Both the position numbers and the translations under genes were made by a program. Shown here in pieces: positions 17,326 to 25,826 of a stretch of 36,890 nucleotides of DNA. The stretch is from Bacteroidales bacterium (lineage in GTDB: Bacteria > Bacteroidota > Bacteroidia > Bacteroidales > Muribaculaceae): the NCBI GenBank assembly GCA_019420545.1, contig JAHZGZ010000163.1, positions 1 to 36,890 on the forward strand. Reading direction: 5' to 3'. Under the pieces are notes generated by a model. It saw nothing but the letters and a program-made list of their open reading frames with translations. It did not search any database and was not told the DNA's origin. Positions within the stretch are counted from its first letter, which is position 1. Every line of letters starts with the position of its first letter.

Positions 17326-18603
17326 TTAAAACCGAGTGATTACCCTCTTAATAATCCGATATAATATTCTTGGTGAAAACCAATCTAAAAAACGGAGAGG
17401 AGATTGGCATCCGAGCCATTTACGATACCTCGGCAACGATTCATAATACGCATCAATAATTGCATTATATTGTATTGATTCCCATTCATTAAAGCCCATC
17501 TTATATCCATAATATCGCTTATGATATTTCATATATTCCTTCAATTCCTTTTTAGGACAAAACATCGAATCAAAATCTGCCGGCATACAATAATCACTAT
17601 CCTCGATAAATGTCTTAAGATAAGCAGTTAATCCATAAATAGCAAGAGGATCGGAAGACGAGGTTATCAACGGATGATAGGCCACATCTACTAGGGTTAC
17701 ATTATCACATGTTTTAGCTAAGAACACGCCGATCTGTGGCATATTCGTTGCTGCACTACGTTCCAAAACCACATACGAAGCATCAGATGCCAATATAAGG
17801 TTATGTGCAGTAGAGCCAGAGTATGTCATTATTCTATTTGCACGATCCATTTTACAGATCAACTCTGTAAGTGTAATCTCTTCAGGATAGATTATTTCAA
17901 AACCATTTTCGGCGAACAACCTATCAATATATTCTATATTAATCTGCCTCCCTCGGCATGAACTTAAATGGGCTCGAGACAACAATAAATTATTTGACTT
18001 GTTAAAATACTGTTTATTAACACTCAATGCTCTATTTCTAACGCAATCAAAAATCCCCATAAATTCGTTTGAGTAGGATAACATAAACTCAAACGCCAAA
18101 TCTGGTATATATAATTCTTCAAAACATGTTTTACTTTCCAATAAAACAACCTTTTCCGAGATTCCGGCTAATTTAAAAAATTCTTGAAAATTTCCTTTAA
18201 CATTTACAGGGTCATTATCCGGAACAAAAAATACAATTCTTTCAAAATCCGACAAGTTAATCTTAGAATTATATATAGGCCACAACCGAGCAGTTGTATT
18301 TAAAAGGAAATGCCCCCATTCTCTCCTATAAAATCCGCCATATAATGTCTTCCCCTCAAGCATCCCATTTTCAGTGCTCTCTTGAGAAATCTCCGCCACA
18401 TAATCACAATCATCTATCAAAAGATTGCTATCAGGAACTATATAAGGGCATGCCCCACGTGGAGTTAGGCATACCTTCTCCAATTTTCTAATACTCAAAT
18501 CCCCAGTTTTATTCTCATATCCTGCTATGATCCTCCCTATACATTCCTGTTTAGAGGCACGTATATACTTCTGATGTAATAATCCGTCTTTCATTCGATC
18601 CAT
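17326..18603 (-). CDS. Glycosyltransferase family 61 protein
   Basis: 425 residues, soluble, no signal peptide. Two GT61 (DUF563) landmarks are present: GGFYRREWGHFL..TTARLWPI (89-110) and the donor-site-like TYSGSTAHNLILASDASYVVLER (260-282), preceded by LLLSRAHLSSCRGRQ (206-220). Family members add sugars such as xylose or GlcNAc to glycans; the sugar here cannot be read from sequence. It precedes the LtaS-like gene by 32 bases, so the pair probably makes and decorates one surface glycan. Codon use and base composition are A+T-rich compared with both flanks. Confidence 0.82.
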   Translation of the reverse strand: MDRMKDGLLHQKYIRASKQECIGRIIAGYENKTGDLSIRKLEKVCLTPRGACPYIVPDSNLLIDDCDYVAEISQESTENGMLEGKTLYGGFYRREWGHFLLNTTARLWPIYNSKINLSDFERIVFFVPDNDPVNVKGNFQEFFKLAGISEKVVLLESKTCFEELYIPDLAFEFMLSYSNEFMGIFDCVRNRALSVNKQYFNKSNNLLLSRAHLSSCRGRQINIEYIDRLFAENGFEIIYPEEITLTELICKMDRANRIMTYSGSTAHNLILASDASYVVLERSAATNMPQIGVFLAKTCDNVTLVDVAYHPLITSSSDPLAIYGLTAYLKTFIEDSDYCMPADFDSMFCPKKELKEYMKYHKRYYGYKMGFNEWESIQYNAIIDAYYESLPRYRKWLGCQSPLRFLDWFSPRILYRIIKRVITRF

Positions 18604-18628
18604 TTATTCTGACAATGTTATTTTTTTA

Positions 18629-18636
18629 CAAATTTA
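18629..18636 (-). promoter_or_regulatory. -7 box for the GT61/LtaS-like pair
   Basis: The minus strand reads TAAATTTG, matching TAnnTTTG, 26 bases upstream of the GT61 ATG. No clean -33 element is present at 19-21 bases. Between here and the next promoter (18796) the sequence is non-coding and A+T-rich with nothing recognisable. Confidence 0.45.
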
Positions 18637-18795
18637 AAATTTTCCTTTTCGCAATCCTAATCCAAAGCCACGATCACCTCTTTTTATGTTGTAAAACATA
18701 TATTTAACAGAGTTTAACCAAGGCGTTAAAACGCACTCCGGAAGAGGATTTTTGGAGGGTTTTGCAGGCTAAAACGGTCAGTATCAACGGGTAGA

Positions 18796-18827
18796 TTTGC
18801 ACACATCGAGGATTTTTCGTACCTTTG
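18796..18827 (+). promoter_or_regulatory. Strong promoter for the structured leader and thioredoxin-fold gene
   Basis: TTTG (18796-18799), exactly 20 bases, then TACCTTTG (18820-18827): a full Bacteroidetes consensus promoter. Transcription should begin near 18832, at the foot of a closing stem, leaving a leader of about 230 nt before the ATG at 19063. Confidence 0.8.
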
Positions 18828-18828
18828 T

Positions 18829-19040
18829 GCCGTGGAAATAAAATTCCGCTCCGGGCTCTGGCCCGGAAACGAGCCGGCAGAGGCCGGCCCGCGCCGAAAA
18901 TCGGCAACAGCCCGCCGAGGCTCCACGCCCGCAGCTATCTACACTTGCACACATTGAGATCAGAGAGAAACCAGACCTCCAGAGGTCTGTTCAAACGCGG
19001 AACGCGGCAATCCTCCGAAAAAGCCAAGACGGGACTGTAA
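18829..19040 (+). ncRNA. Candidate structured RNA or leader, unassigned family
   Basis: Directly downstream of a consensus promoter and free of a credible gene. CGTGGA (18831-18836) can pair with TCCACG (18922-18927), closing a domain that holds three perfect hairpins: TCCGGGC/GCCCGGA (18850-18867), GCCGGC/GCCGGC (18873-18888, loop AGAG) and GCCGA/TCGGC (18893-18905, loop AAA). A fourth, CAGACCT/AGGTCTG (18972-18989), lies in a second domain. I could not match it to RNase P, tmRNA, SRP, 6S or a known riboswitch. It could be a cis-acting leader of the gene at 19063 or an independent small RNA. Confidence 0.5.
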
Positions 19041-19062
19041 GTGCTAATATTAATTCAATCTG

Positions 19063-19563
19063 ATGAAGAAAACAATGTTTATCATTGTGATCTTCGCCGC
19101 TCTAATCGCCCTGTTTACCGCAGCGACCGACCGCGCCGTCGATGGCACCAAAGGCTTCAAGGCTCCGGTATTCAAAATCGAGCGTGCCGACTCGCTCGTG
19201 CAGCTCGACAATCTCAAGGGCGAGTGGGTGCTCCTCCAGTTCTGGAGCTCGGCCGACGCCTCATCAAGGCTCGCCGCAAAAGAGTACTCGCGTCTACACA
19301 GCGCCGTAAACCAAGGCGCAGGACATGAGCGATTCCGTCACCTGGCGGTCAATTTCGACCGTTCATCAAGCCTTTTTCGTGAGATAGTGCGCAGGGACGG
19401 TCTCAATGCGAAGTCGCAATTCCACGTCGCGGATGACGCTATGCGAGGCAATCTCGCCAAAAGCTACCACCTCGACGCCGGCATGAAGGCATTCCTTATT
19501 AATCCCGACGGAAAGATCGTTGCCGTCAACCCTTCATCCGAAACAATCAAAGAAGCCATATAA
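19063..19563 (+). CDS. Thioredoxin-fold (TlpA/redoxin-like) protein lacking all cysteines
   Basis: 166 residues with an N-terminal hydrophobic segment (4-21) that is a signal peptide or anchor. The pattern GFKAPVFKIERADSLVQLDNLKGEWVLLQFW is that of TlpA/AhpC-TSA proteins, and FLINPDGKIVAVNP near the C-terminus matches the usual FLIDKDGKI. At the active site, where relatives have W-C-x-x-C, this protein reads FWSSADASSR (60-69). There is no cysteine anywhere, and the usual cis-proline before FLI is replaced (AGMKAFLI). A redox function is therefore excluded as far as one can see; a binding or chaperone role in the envelope is possible. The start is the ATG at 19063. Confidence 0.72.
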   Translation: MKKTMFIIVIFAALIALFTAATDRAVDGTKGFKAPVFKIERADSLVQLDNLKGEWVLLQFWSSADASSRLAAKEYSRLHSAVNQGAGHERFRHLAVNFDRSSSLFREIVRRDGLNAKSQFHVADDAMRGNLAKSYHLDAGMKAFLINPDGKIVAVNPSSETIKEAI

Positions 19564-19614
19564 CCGGCTTCCGCCCCGCTATCAGGGGCAAACGTAGCAG
19601 AAAATTCAAGCAAC

Positions 19615-19692
19615 GACCGCAGGCGGCTACAGAGGTACCGCAATTACTTATCCTTACACACAGAGAAAACGCCTACGGTCTGACCAAAACCC
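19615..19692 (+). ncRNA. Structured 3' region after the thioredoxin-fold gene, candidate small RNA
   Basis: GACCGCAGGCG (19615-19625) pairs with CGCCTACGGTC (19670-19680) in 10 of 11 positions, enclosing about 44 mostly unpaired bases; a strong terminator begins at 19693. There is no coding frame and no clear promoter between 19564 and 19614, so it may be the processed 3' untranslated region of the upstream gene rather than a separate transcript. Confidence 0.35.
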
Positions 19693-19733
19693 ATCGTTCA
19701 CCGCGCAATCCGGCGCGATGAGCGATTTTTTTT
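19693..19733 (+). terminator. Strong intrinsic terminator before the OPT gene
   Basis: ATCG.TCA.CGCGC (19693-19706) pairs with GCGCG.TGA.CGAT (19713-19726), a long stem with only a few mismatches, followed by eight T (19726-19733). Confidence 0.8.
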
Positions 19734-19838
19734 GTGCGATTTTATGTATCCCTACGCCAATCTCTCACATATCCGTTGCCGCCAATTTCATTATTTTTCG
19801 CTAACTTCGCGCAAAAGAATCATTTATCACATATCGCA

Positions 19839-21848
19839 ATGTCAGAAAAAAAATCGCACGGCAACGTCACTCCCGACGGGATTGACGCAACCACAGCCGA
19901 CAACGGCCCCGCAGGCCTCCCGGAAAACGCCTTCCGCGAGCTTGCCGCCGACGAAGCCTACACCCCCGTGATGCATCCGGCCCACGACTATCCCGAAGTC
20001 ACCCCCTACTCCGTGGGAATGGGTCTCGTGCTCGCCGTAATCTTCTCGGCGGCAGCAGCCTACCTCGGACTGCGCGTAGGCCAGGTATTCGAAGCCGCCA
20101 TCCCCATCGCCATCATCGCCGTAGGCCTCAGCGGAGCCCTCGGCAAGCGCAACGCCCTCGGCCAGAACGTCATCATCCAGTCGATCGGCGCATGCTCGGG
20201 CGTAATCGTTGCCGGAGCCATCTTCACCCTCCCGGCCCTCTACATCCTCCAGGCCAAATATCCCGAGATCACGGTCAACTTCCTCGAGATATTCTGCTCG
20301 TCGCTCCTCGGCGGCATACTCGGTATACTCTTCTTCATCCCCTTCCGCAAGTATTTCGTGAAGGATATGCACGGCAAATACCCCTTCCCCGAAGCCACCG
20401 CAACCACACAGGTGCTCATCTCAGGCGAAGGCAAGGGAGCTGAGGGAGGCTCACAGGCCAAGACACTCGTCATAGCATCGCTCATCGGCGGCGTCTACGA
20501 CTATCTGCTCGCCACCTTCGGATGGTGGGCCGAAAACGTCACCTCCATAGCATCGCAATGGGGCGCAACGCTCGCCGAGAAGACCAAGCTCGTGTTCAGC
20601 GTCAACACCGGCGCCGCGCTCCTCGGCCTCGGCTACATCATCGGCATACGCTACGCCTTCATCATCTGCGCCGGCTCGTTCTTCGTATGGTGGGTGCTCA
20701 TACCGCTTATCGGCACCTACGGCGCTCCCGAAATCACATCGCTCGCTCCCGGCGCCATCTTCAGCGACTATGCGCGCCTCATCGGCATCGGCGGCATCGC
20801 CATGGCCGGTGTGCTCGGCATCATCAAATCGTGGGGCATCATCGTGCAGGCCGTAGGCCTCGCCGGACGTGAGCTCAAAGGCAAGAGCGGAGCCGTAAAA
20901 GAAGTACGCTGGCAGACCGATATCTCCATGAAGGCCATCGTCTACATGACCGCCGTCGCCCTCCTCGCCGTGCTCCTCTTCTTCTGGTTCGGCGTCATCC
21001 ACTCCTTCTGGCAGGCCCTCGTGGCATGGGTTGTGGTAGCCGTCATCGCCTTCCTCTTCACCACCGTCGCCGCCAACGCGATCGCCATCGTAGGCAGCAA
21101 CCCCGTGTCGGGCATGACCCTGATGACTCTCATCATCGCCTCGGCCATATTCGTGGGCGTAGGCCTGAGCGGCACCTCGGGCATCGTGGCCTCAATGGTA
21201 ATCGGCGGCGTTGTCTGCACCGCCCTCTCCATGGCCGGAGGATTCGTCACCGACCTCAAGATCGGCTACTGGCTCGGATCGACCCCGCGCAAGCAGGAGA
21301 GCTGGAAATTCCTCGGCACACTCGTCTCAGCTGCCACCGTCGGGGGCGTGATCCTCGTGCTCAACAAGGTATACGACTTCTCCAACCCCGACATCATCGC
21401 CGCACCCCAGGCCAACGCCATGGCACGCGTCATCGAACCCCTCATGATGGGCGGCGACACCCCTTGGATCCTCTACATGGCCGGAGCCATTCTCGCCCTC
21501 ATCCTCAATTGGCTCGGCGTTCCGGCCCTCGCATTCTGCCTCGGCATGTTCATCCCCCTGCAGCTCAACACCCCGCTCCTCGTAGGCGGTGCCATCGCAT
21601 GGTGGGTAGGCTCGCGCTCTAAGGACGAAAGCCTCAACTCGGCACGCCGCGACCGTGGTACGCTCATTGCATCGGGCCTCATCGCCGGAGGTGCACTCTT
21701 CGGCGTGTTTGCCGCGCTGACACGCTTCTGCGGATTCGAATACACCAATCCCCTCCCCGAGTCAACTACACAGACCCTCGGCATTGTGCTCTACGTGCTG
21801 CTGATGGCCTACCTCGTCTGGGACTGCATGCGCGCACGCAAGGCCTGA
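19839..21848 (+). CDS. OPT-family oligopeptide/metal-chelate transporter
   Basis: 669 residues from the ATG at 19839 (MSEKKSHGN...). A longer frame to 19734 begins inside the upstream terminator and is not credible. After a 60-residue hydrophilic N-terminus ending YPEVTPYSVGMGLVLAVIFSAAAAYLGLRVGQVFEAAIP come many hydrophobic helices (about 14-16). Typical features of bacterial OPT proteins are KYPFPEATATTQVLISGE in the first third and NPVSGMT near residue 420. OPT carriers import small peptides or metal-siderophore complexes by proton symport; the substrate is not predictable here. A degenerate -7 box TAACTTCG lies at 19802-19809. The MATE gene follows after 60 bases and may be cotranscribed. 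Confidence 0.9.
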   Translation: MSEKKSHGNVTPDGIDATTADNGPAGLPENAFRELAADEAYTPVMHPAHDYPEVTPYSVGMGLVLAVIFSAAAAYLGLRVGQVFEAAIPIAIIAVGLSGALGKRNALGQNVIIQSIGACSGVIVAGAIFTLPALYILQAKYPEITVNFLEIFCSSLLGGILGILFFIPFRKYFVKDMHGKYPFPEATATTQVLISGEGKGAEGGSQAKTLVIASLIGGVYDYLLATFGWWAENVTSIASQWGATLAEKTKLVFSVNTGAALLGLGYIIGIRYAFIICAGSFFVWWVLIPLIGTYGAPEITSLAPGAIFSDYARLIGIGGIAMAGVLGIIKSWGIIVQAVGLAGRELKGKSGAVKEVRWQTDISMKAIVYMTAVALLAVLLFFWFGVIHSFWQALVAWVVVAVIAFLFTTVAANAIAIVGSNPVSGMTLMTLIIASAIFVGVGLSGTSGIVASMVIGGVVCTALSMAGGFVTDLKIGYWLGSTPRKQESWKFLGTLVSAATVGGVILVLNKVYDFSNPDIIAAPQANAMARVIEPLMMGGDTPWILYMAGAILALILNWLGVPALAFCLGMFIPLQLNTPLLVGGAIAWWVGSRSKDESLNSARRDRGTLIASGLIAGGALFGVFAALTRFCGFEYTNPLPESTTQTLGIVLYVLLMAYLVWDCMRARKA

Positions 21849-21908
21849 CAGCAACCTCGTCCGGATCAATCACTCCGGAATCAACACAATCCGAAATAAC
21901 CATATTTC

Positions 21909-23216
21909 GTGAACATACATTCCAATCCCACACAATCGGGGGTCAACCGCAGCATCCTGCGCCTTGCGGTGCCCTCGATTGTTACTAATATCACCACCCC
22001 GCTGCTCGCCCTTATGGATGTGGCCATCGCAGGACATATGGGCGCACCCGTCTATATCGCCGCCATAGCCGTCGGCGGTTCGATGTTCAACATGCTCTAC
22101 TGGCTCTTCGGATTCCTCCGCATGGGCTCAAGCGGAATGACGGCCCAGGCCTACGGGCGCAATGACCGCGCCGCCATGGCCACAGTACTGCACCAGGCGC
22201 TTCTCGTGGCCATTCTTGTCGGACTGTTGATGATCGCCCTGCAGTCGCCGCTCTGCACGCTCATCCTGCGCTTCATGGATACCGACGCCGCCACCTCACG
22301 TCTCGCCGCCGACTACTTCCACATACTGATATGGGGCGCACCGCCCTATCTGGCCACATTCGCCCTCTCCGGCTGGTTCCTTGGCATGCAGAATTCGCGC
22401 GTCACCATGTGGTGCTCGATACTCATCAACATCACAAACATCGCTGCGAGTCTCACCCTCGTATATCTGTTCCACCTCGGCATCCCCGGCATAGCCGCAG
22501 GCACCCTCATCGCCCAGTGGACCGGCTTCATAACCCTCTTTATACTTGCCGCGCGGCAGCTCGGTCGTCAGCAGGCGCCATGGAGCGAAATTTTCCGTAT
22601 CCCGCAACTCAAACGCTTCTTCAGGATAAATACCGACATATTCCTGCGCACCGTATGCCTGGTGGCGGTAACCATGTGGTTCACACGCATGGGTGCCGTG
22701 CAGGGCGACCGCATGCTCGCCGTCAATGCCCTGCTCATGCAGTTCTTTACCCTGTTCTCCTACTTCATGGACGGTTTCGCATTTGCCGGCGAAGCCCTTA
22801 CGGGACGATATACCGGAGCCGCCGACACCGCTATGCTCCGCCGCTCAGTCCGCGCCCTCCTCGCCTGGGGCACCGCAGTGGCCATCATTTTCTCGGCCAT
22901 CTATCTGCTATGCGGCGATCTCCTGCTCAATATTCTCAGCTCCGACCGCGGTATCACTGCCATGCCCCATGAATACCTCGGATGGGTAGCCACCGTGCCG
23001 GCAGCAGGATTCCTCGCCTTCACGTGGGACGGCATCTTCATCGGAGCGACCGACACGCGCCGCATGCTTCTCTCCATGTTCATAGCCACCGTCGCATTTT
23101 TTATCGTAGAGGCCATCGCCTTCCCGCACCTCGCCAACCACGGCCTATGGCTCGCTTTCCTCATCTACCTTCTTCTGCGCGGCCTCATCCTCACCATCTT
23201 CTACCGCCGCTCCTGA
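21909..23216 (+). CDS. MATE-family efflux transporter (DinF-like)
   Basis: 435 residues with about twelve membrane helices in two similar halves. The opening ILRLAVPSIVTNITTPLLALMDVAIAGHMG and GFLRMGSSGMTAQAYGRND are typical of the DinF branch of MATE exporters, which expel cationic compounds or drugs using sodium or proton gradients. The start is a GTG at 21909; no suitable ATG lies between it and the first helix. It follows the OPT gene by 60 bases with no terminator between, and a strong terminator follows at 23342. Confidence 0.9.
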   Translation: MNIHSNPTQSGVNRSILRLAVPSIVTNITTPLLALMDVAIAGHMGAPVYIAAIAVGGSMFNMLYWLFGFLRMGSSGMTAQAYGRNDRAAMATVLHQALLVAILVGLLMIALQSPLCTLILRFMDTDAATSRLAADYFHILIWGAPPYLATFALSGWFLGMQNSRVTMWCSILINITNIAASLTLVYLFHLGIPGIAAGTLIAQWTGFITLFILAARQLGRQQAPWSEIFRIPQLKRFFRINTDIFLRTVCLVAVTMWFTRMGAVQGDRMLAVNALLMQFFTLFSYFMDGFAFAGEALTGRYTGAADTAMLRRSVRALLAWGTAVAIIFSAIYLLCGDLLLNILSSDRGITAMPHEYLGWVATVPAAGFLAFTWDGIFIGATDTRRMLLSMFIATVAFFIVEAIAFPHLANHGLWLAFLIYLLLRGLILTIFYRRS

Positions 23217-23341
23217 ATCTACCATCCCTGCTGCTATCCACAACCCTATTTCACCTTTTTTCCTCTGCTTATAAGGTTCAGCCTCATCCTTATTTCTTCC
23301 CGGCCGCAAGCTCGGCGTCAGTCTCAATCCCTCACAAAGAA

Positions 23342-23386
23342 AGAGCGCAGCCCTTTTGCAAGGAAGCTGCGCTCTGGTGTTTTTTC
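23342..23386 (+). terminator. Terminator after the MATE gene
   Basis: AGAGCGCAGC (23342-23351) pairs perfectly with GCTGCGCTCT (23366-23375), followed by GGTG and six T. The 125 bases between the MATE stop and this hairpin contain nothing recognisable. Confidence 0.85.
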
Positions 23387-23464
23387 TCGGTTTCAGGTAT
23401 ACTGCGGTGCCATGGTTTCCCGGCTCCGTCTGAAGGTTAGCAAAGAAGATGAATTAGGATAAAC

Positions 23465-23490
23465 GGGGCACCCGTGAAAGGGTGCCCCGG
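23465..23490 (-). terminator. Hairpin after ppiD, probable terminator
   Basis: CGGGGCACCC (23465-23474) and GGGTGCCCCG (23481-23490) form a perfect 10-bp stem with a six-base loop, 24 bases beyond the ppiD stop. On the minus strand the following sequence is only moderately T-rich (TTTATCCT), so termination efficiency is uncertain. Confidence 0.6.
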
Positions 23491-23514
23491 GGTTATAATA
23501 TTAGGGATCTAAAA

Positions 23515-25593
23515 TTATTCGGTATAGAATTTGAGAGTGTTGTTCTCAACCTTCTCTTTCTCCATCATGATGCCGATAAGATTCTGCATCACGGCCTGCG
23601 AGCCAAACTGCTGGTTGAAGCGTGCGGCATTCTCCTCGTAGTTGTAGGGACGGCCCTGATTGTCGATTTCATATACGGTGTAGACATACACGGCGTTGTT
23701 GCCCTGTACCGGTTCCGAAAGCTTACCCTTGGGGGTTACAGGCACCTGACCGAGCAGGGTCGATTCCATCACGCCGATACCGGGGATGTACATCTGACCG
23801 AAAGTAACCTCGGTAGAGTCAACCTGCGAGCCAAGCAGCTGGGCATAACCGTTGATATCGCTTGCCTTGCCCTTGATCTGGCCGATAAGAGCGGCAGCCT
23901 TCTTGTCGTTGCGCACCTTCTGGGTGAGAGCCGAGGTGATGGTCTCGTCCTTGAGAGGCATGTAGCCGGGCTTTATTACCTCGGTAAGAGCCGCTACGAT
24001 AAGGTGGTCGTTCTGGTTGTCCTGAAGGATGGGGCTTACCTCACCCGGCTTGGCGTCCATCACCCACTTCACTACGTTGCGGGTATAGGGCACATTGCCG
24101 ATCATATAGGAGTTGGCGGTAACGGTAGCGGGCTGAAGGGTATAACCGGCGGCGATAGCCTTGCTCATTGTCAGGGAGTCGGCATTGGTGATACCGCTGA
24201 CGAAAGCCTGAAGATCCTCGTTGAGCTTGTCGATAGTGGCATCCGAGGGATACACCTTATAGTTTACGGTAGCATAGTCGTAGATGGTCACAGGAGCCTT
24301 CTTCGAGTTCACGCGGATAATGCTTGCCATGTTAGCGGCGCTGTCGGCGATGAAATAGCCGCTGCCGGCCTCAAGTATGCGGGTCTTGATATCATTGTCG
24401 GGCGCCGAGGCGAGGGTCTGCCACAGATCCGACTGGCTGTTGAGCACGCCGGGAGCCGATGCTACGTCGGCGGCAGTCTTGCCCGAGTTGAGCTGTGCAA
24501 GGAGCGAGTCGCGGGCAGCGCCATCCCCCTGGAACTGAATTATGTCGAGATTGACTGAATCCACTGCCACTTTCTTGCCGATGAGCTTGGCGATAGTGAA
24601 TTCATCGTCGATATAGCTTATCTGTGCTACGGCACCCTCCACCGAGTCGGTAAGGAACGAGCGGAGCACGGGGCTGGTAACCTTGGCGGCAGTCGACGAT
24701 ACTCGGTTCACACCGAAGTTGGTGTCACCGGCTACAGCGTCGATGGCCGGGGTGCTGCGCAACTTCACAATCACGGAGTCAACGAGAGTCTGACCCTCTG
24801 CCTTGTCGGCTGCCGAGGGAGCCACGTTTACAGCGATGAAGTTGGCGCGGCGGGTCTCGTCGTTCACGCGGTAAGCCTCTTTCTCCTTGCTGTAGGCATC
24901 GCGGAGCTCGCTGTCGCTCACGGGATACTCGTCGTCGGGCATCGTGCTCAGGCTTTTCGAGGCATACGCGATATGGCTCGTCGAGGCATTGCCAGCATAA
25001 TACTCCTTGGCGTCAAGCTCATTGGCAACAAGAGCGCCGGTAAGCATGGCCTGCAGTTTCTGAATCTTCAGCATCTGGGTCATCTGCTTTTCCTGATTGA
25101 GCCACATCTGCTGGAGCTGCTGCGCTGTCTCGGTAGGAAGATTGTACTTGGTGGGGTTGAATGCATAGTCATACACCTGATCGGGAGTCTCGGCACCCAT
25201 CTGGCGGGCGAACTGCATCATATAGGGATGAGCGGTAGCGCCCGTCATGGCCTTGGAGAGTTCGTTGTCGGTAACAGTGATGCCCAGGCGGTCAAGTTCT
25301 TCATTGATGAGTGTTTCCTGAATCATACCCTGCAGTACCTGAGCTTGCATCATGGCCGGATCCATCTTGCTGTTGGGCTGCTGTTGCTGCATCTGCTGGG
25401 AAGCCTCCTCGTTGCGGCGCTGGAAGTCCTGTACGTCAATCTTGGTATCGCCTACCTTGGCGATGGTAGTGCCGGCGCCGAACAGTGTGCGGCCGGAGGT
25501 GAAGAAGTCACCGACAATGAATGCCAGAAGAGCGAGGCCTACCACTACAAGCAGCAGTCCTGATCTCTTACGGATTTTTTCAAGTGTTGCCAT
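23515..25593 (-). CDS. ppiD: PpiD/SurA-like periplasmic peptidyl-prolyl isomerase (foldase)
   Basis: 692 residues. MATLEKIRKRSGLLLVVVGLALLAFIVGDFF gives one N-terminal membrane anchor (about 12-30), as in PpiD. It is followed by a SurA-type chaperone domain (about 40-220) with the conserved VGDTKIDVQDFQRR and LINEELDRLGITVTDNEL and a Met/Gln-rich insert. The remaining 470 residues hold parvulin-like segments that are poorly conserved, so catalytic isomerase activity is uncertain; chaperone activity on newly exported outer-membrane proteins is likelier. The gene stands alone with its own promoter (25671-25702) and a hairpin terminator. Confidence 0.88.
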   Translation of the reverse strand: MATLEKIRKRSGLLLVVVGLALLAFIVGDFFTSGRTLFGAGTTIAKVGDTKIDVQDFQRRNEEASQQMQQQQPNSKMDPAMMQAQVLQGMIQETLINEELDRLGITVTDNELSKAMTGATAHPYMMQFARQMGAETPDQVYDYAFNPTKYNLPTETAQQLQQMWLNQEKQMTQMLKIQKLQAMLTGALVANELDAKEYYAGNASTSHIAYASKSLSTMPDDEYPVSDSELRDAYSKEKEAYRVNDETRRANFIAVNVAPSAADKAEGQTLVDSVIVKLRSTPAIDAVAGDTNFGVNRVSSTAAKVTSPVLRSFLTDSVEGAVAQISYIDDEFTIAKLIGKKVAVDSVNLDIIQFQGDGAARDSLLAQLNSGKTAADVASAPGVLNSQSDLWQTLASAPDNDIKTRILEAGSGYFIADSAANMASIIRVNSKKAPVTIYDYATVNYKVYPSDATIDKLNEDLQAFVSGITNADSLTMSKAIAAGYTLQPATVTANSYMIGNVPYTRNVVKWVMDAKPGEVSPILQDNQNDHLIVAALTEVIKPGYMPLKDETITSALTQKVRNDKKAAALIGQIKGKASDINGYAQLLGSQVDSTEVTFGQMYIPGIGVMESTLLGQVPVTPKGKLSEPVQGNNAVYVYTVYEIDNQGRPYNYEENAARFNQQFGSQAVMQNLIGIMMEKEKVENNTLKFYTE

Positions 25594-25670
25594 TTATGTT
25601 TTATCTGTTTTTAATTGCGTAATTGATTGGTCATCACCCGCAAAACTTTGCCTTTGAGGGTAAAATCGCA

Positions 25671-25702
25671 CAAAGTTACGAAATTTGCCGTATTATCCCA
25701 AT
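25671..25702 (-). promoter_or_regulatory. ppiD promoter
   Basis: The minus strand reads ATTG (25702-25699), 20 bases, then TAACTTTG (25678-25671). The -7 box is exact and the -33 is one base off consensus. The leader would be about 70 nt. From here to 25826 I see no gene. Confidence 0.7.
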
Positions 25703-25826
25703 CCGCAAGCACCTTTTTTTCATCCATTTTTCTGTTTACCGCTATATACCGCTATAAATTATGCATTCTTCGCTTCATTAGCTAACAGACATTCCCGAGA
25801 AGAGCTCGCAGAATTTTTTGGCGGTA

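Noticed and set aside
18850..18927. Resemblance to a cobalamin riboswitch (GAAAATCGGC...AGCCCGCC and an AGCC..AGA..GGC hairpin)
   Set aside because: The elements occur in the wrong order, the conserved GGGAA and B12-box text is not matched, and the downstream gene has no link to cobalamin.
18797..18958. TTGCACACAT.GAG present at 18797-18810 and again at 18945-18958, suggesting a duplicated promoter
   Set aside because: The second copy is not followed by a TAnnTTTG box, and 14 bases with one mismatch may be chance.
19734..19838. Upstream extension of the OPT transporter by 35 codons
   Set aside because: It begins directly after a strong terminator and adds a segment not typical of the family; the ATG at 19839 fits better.
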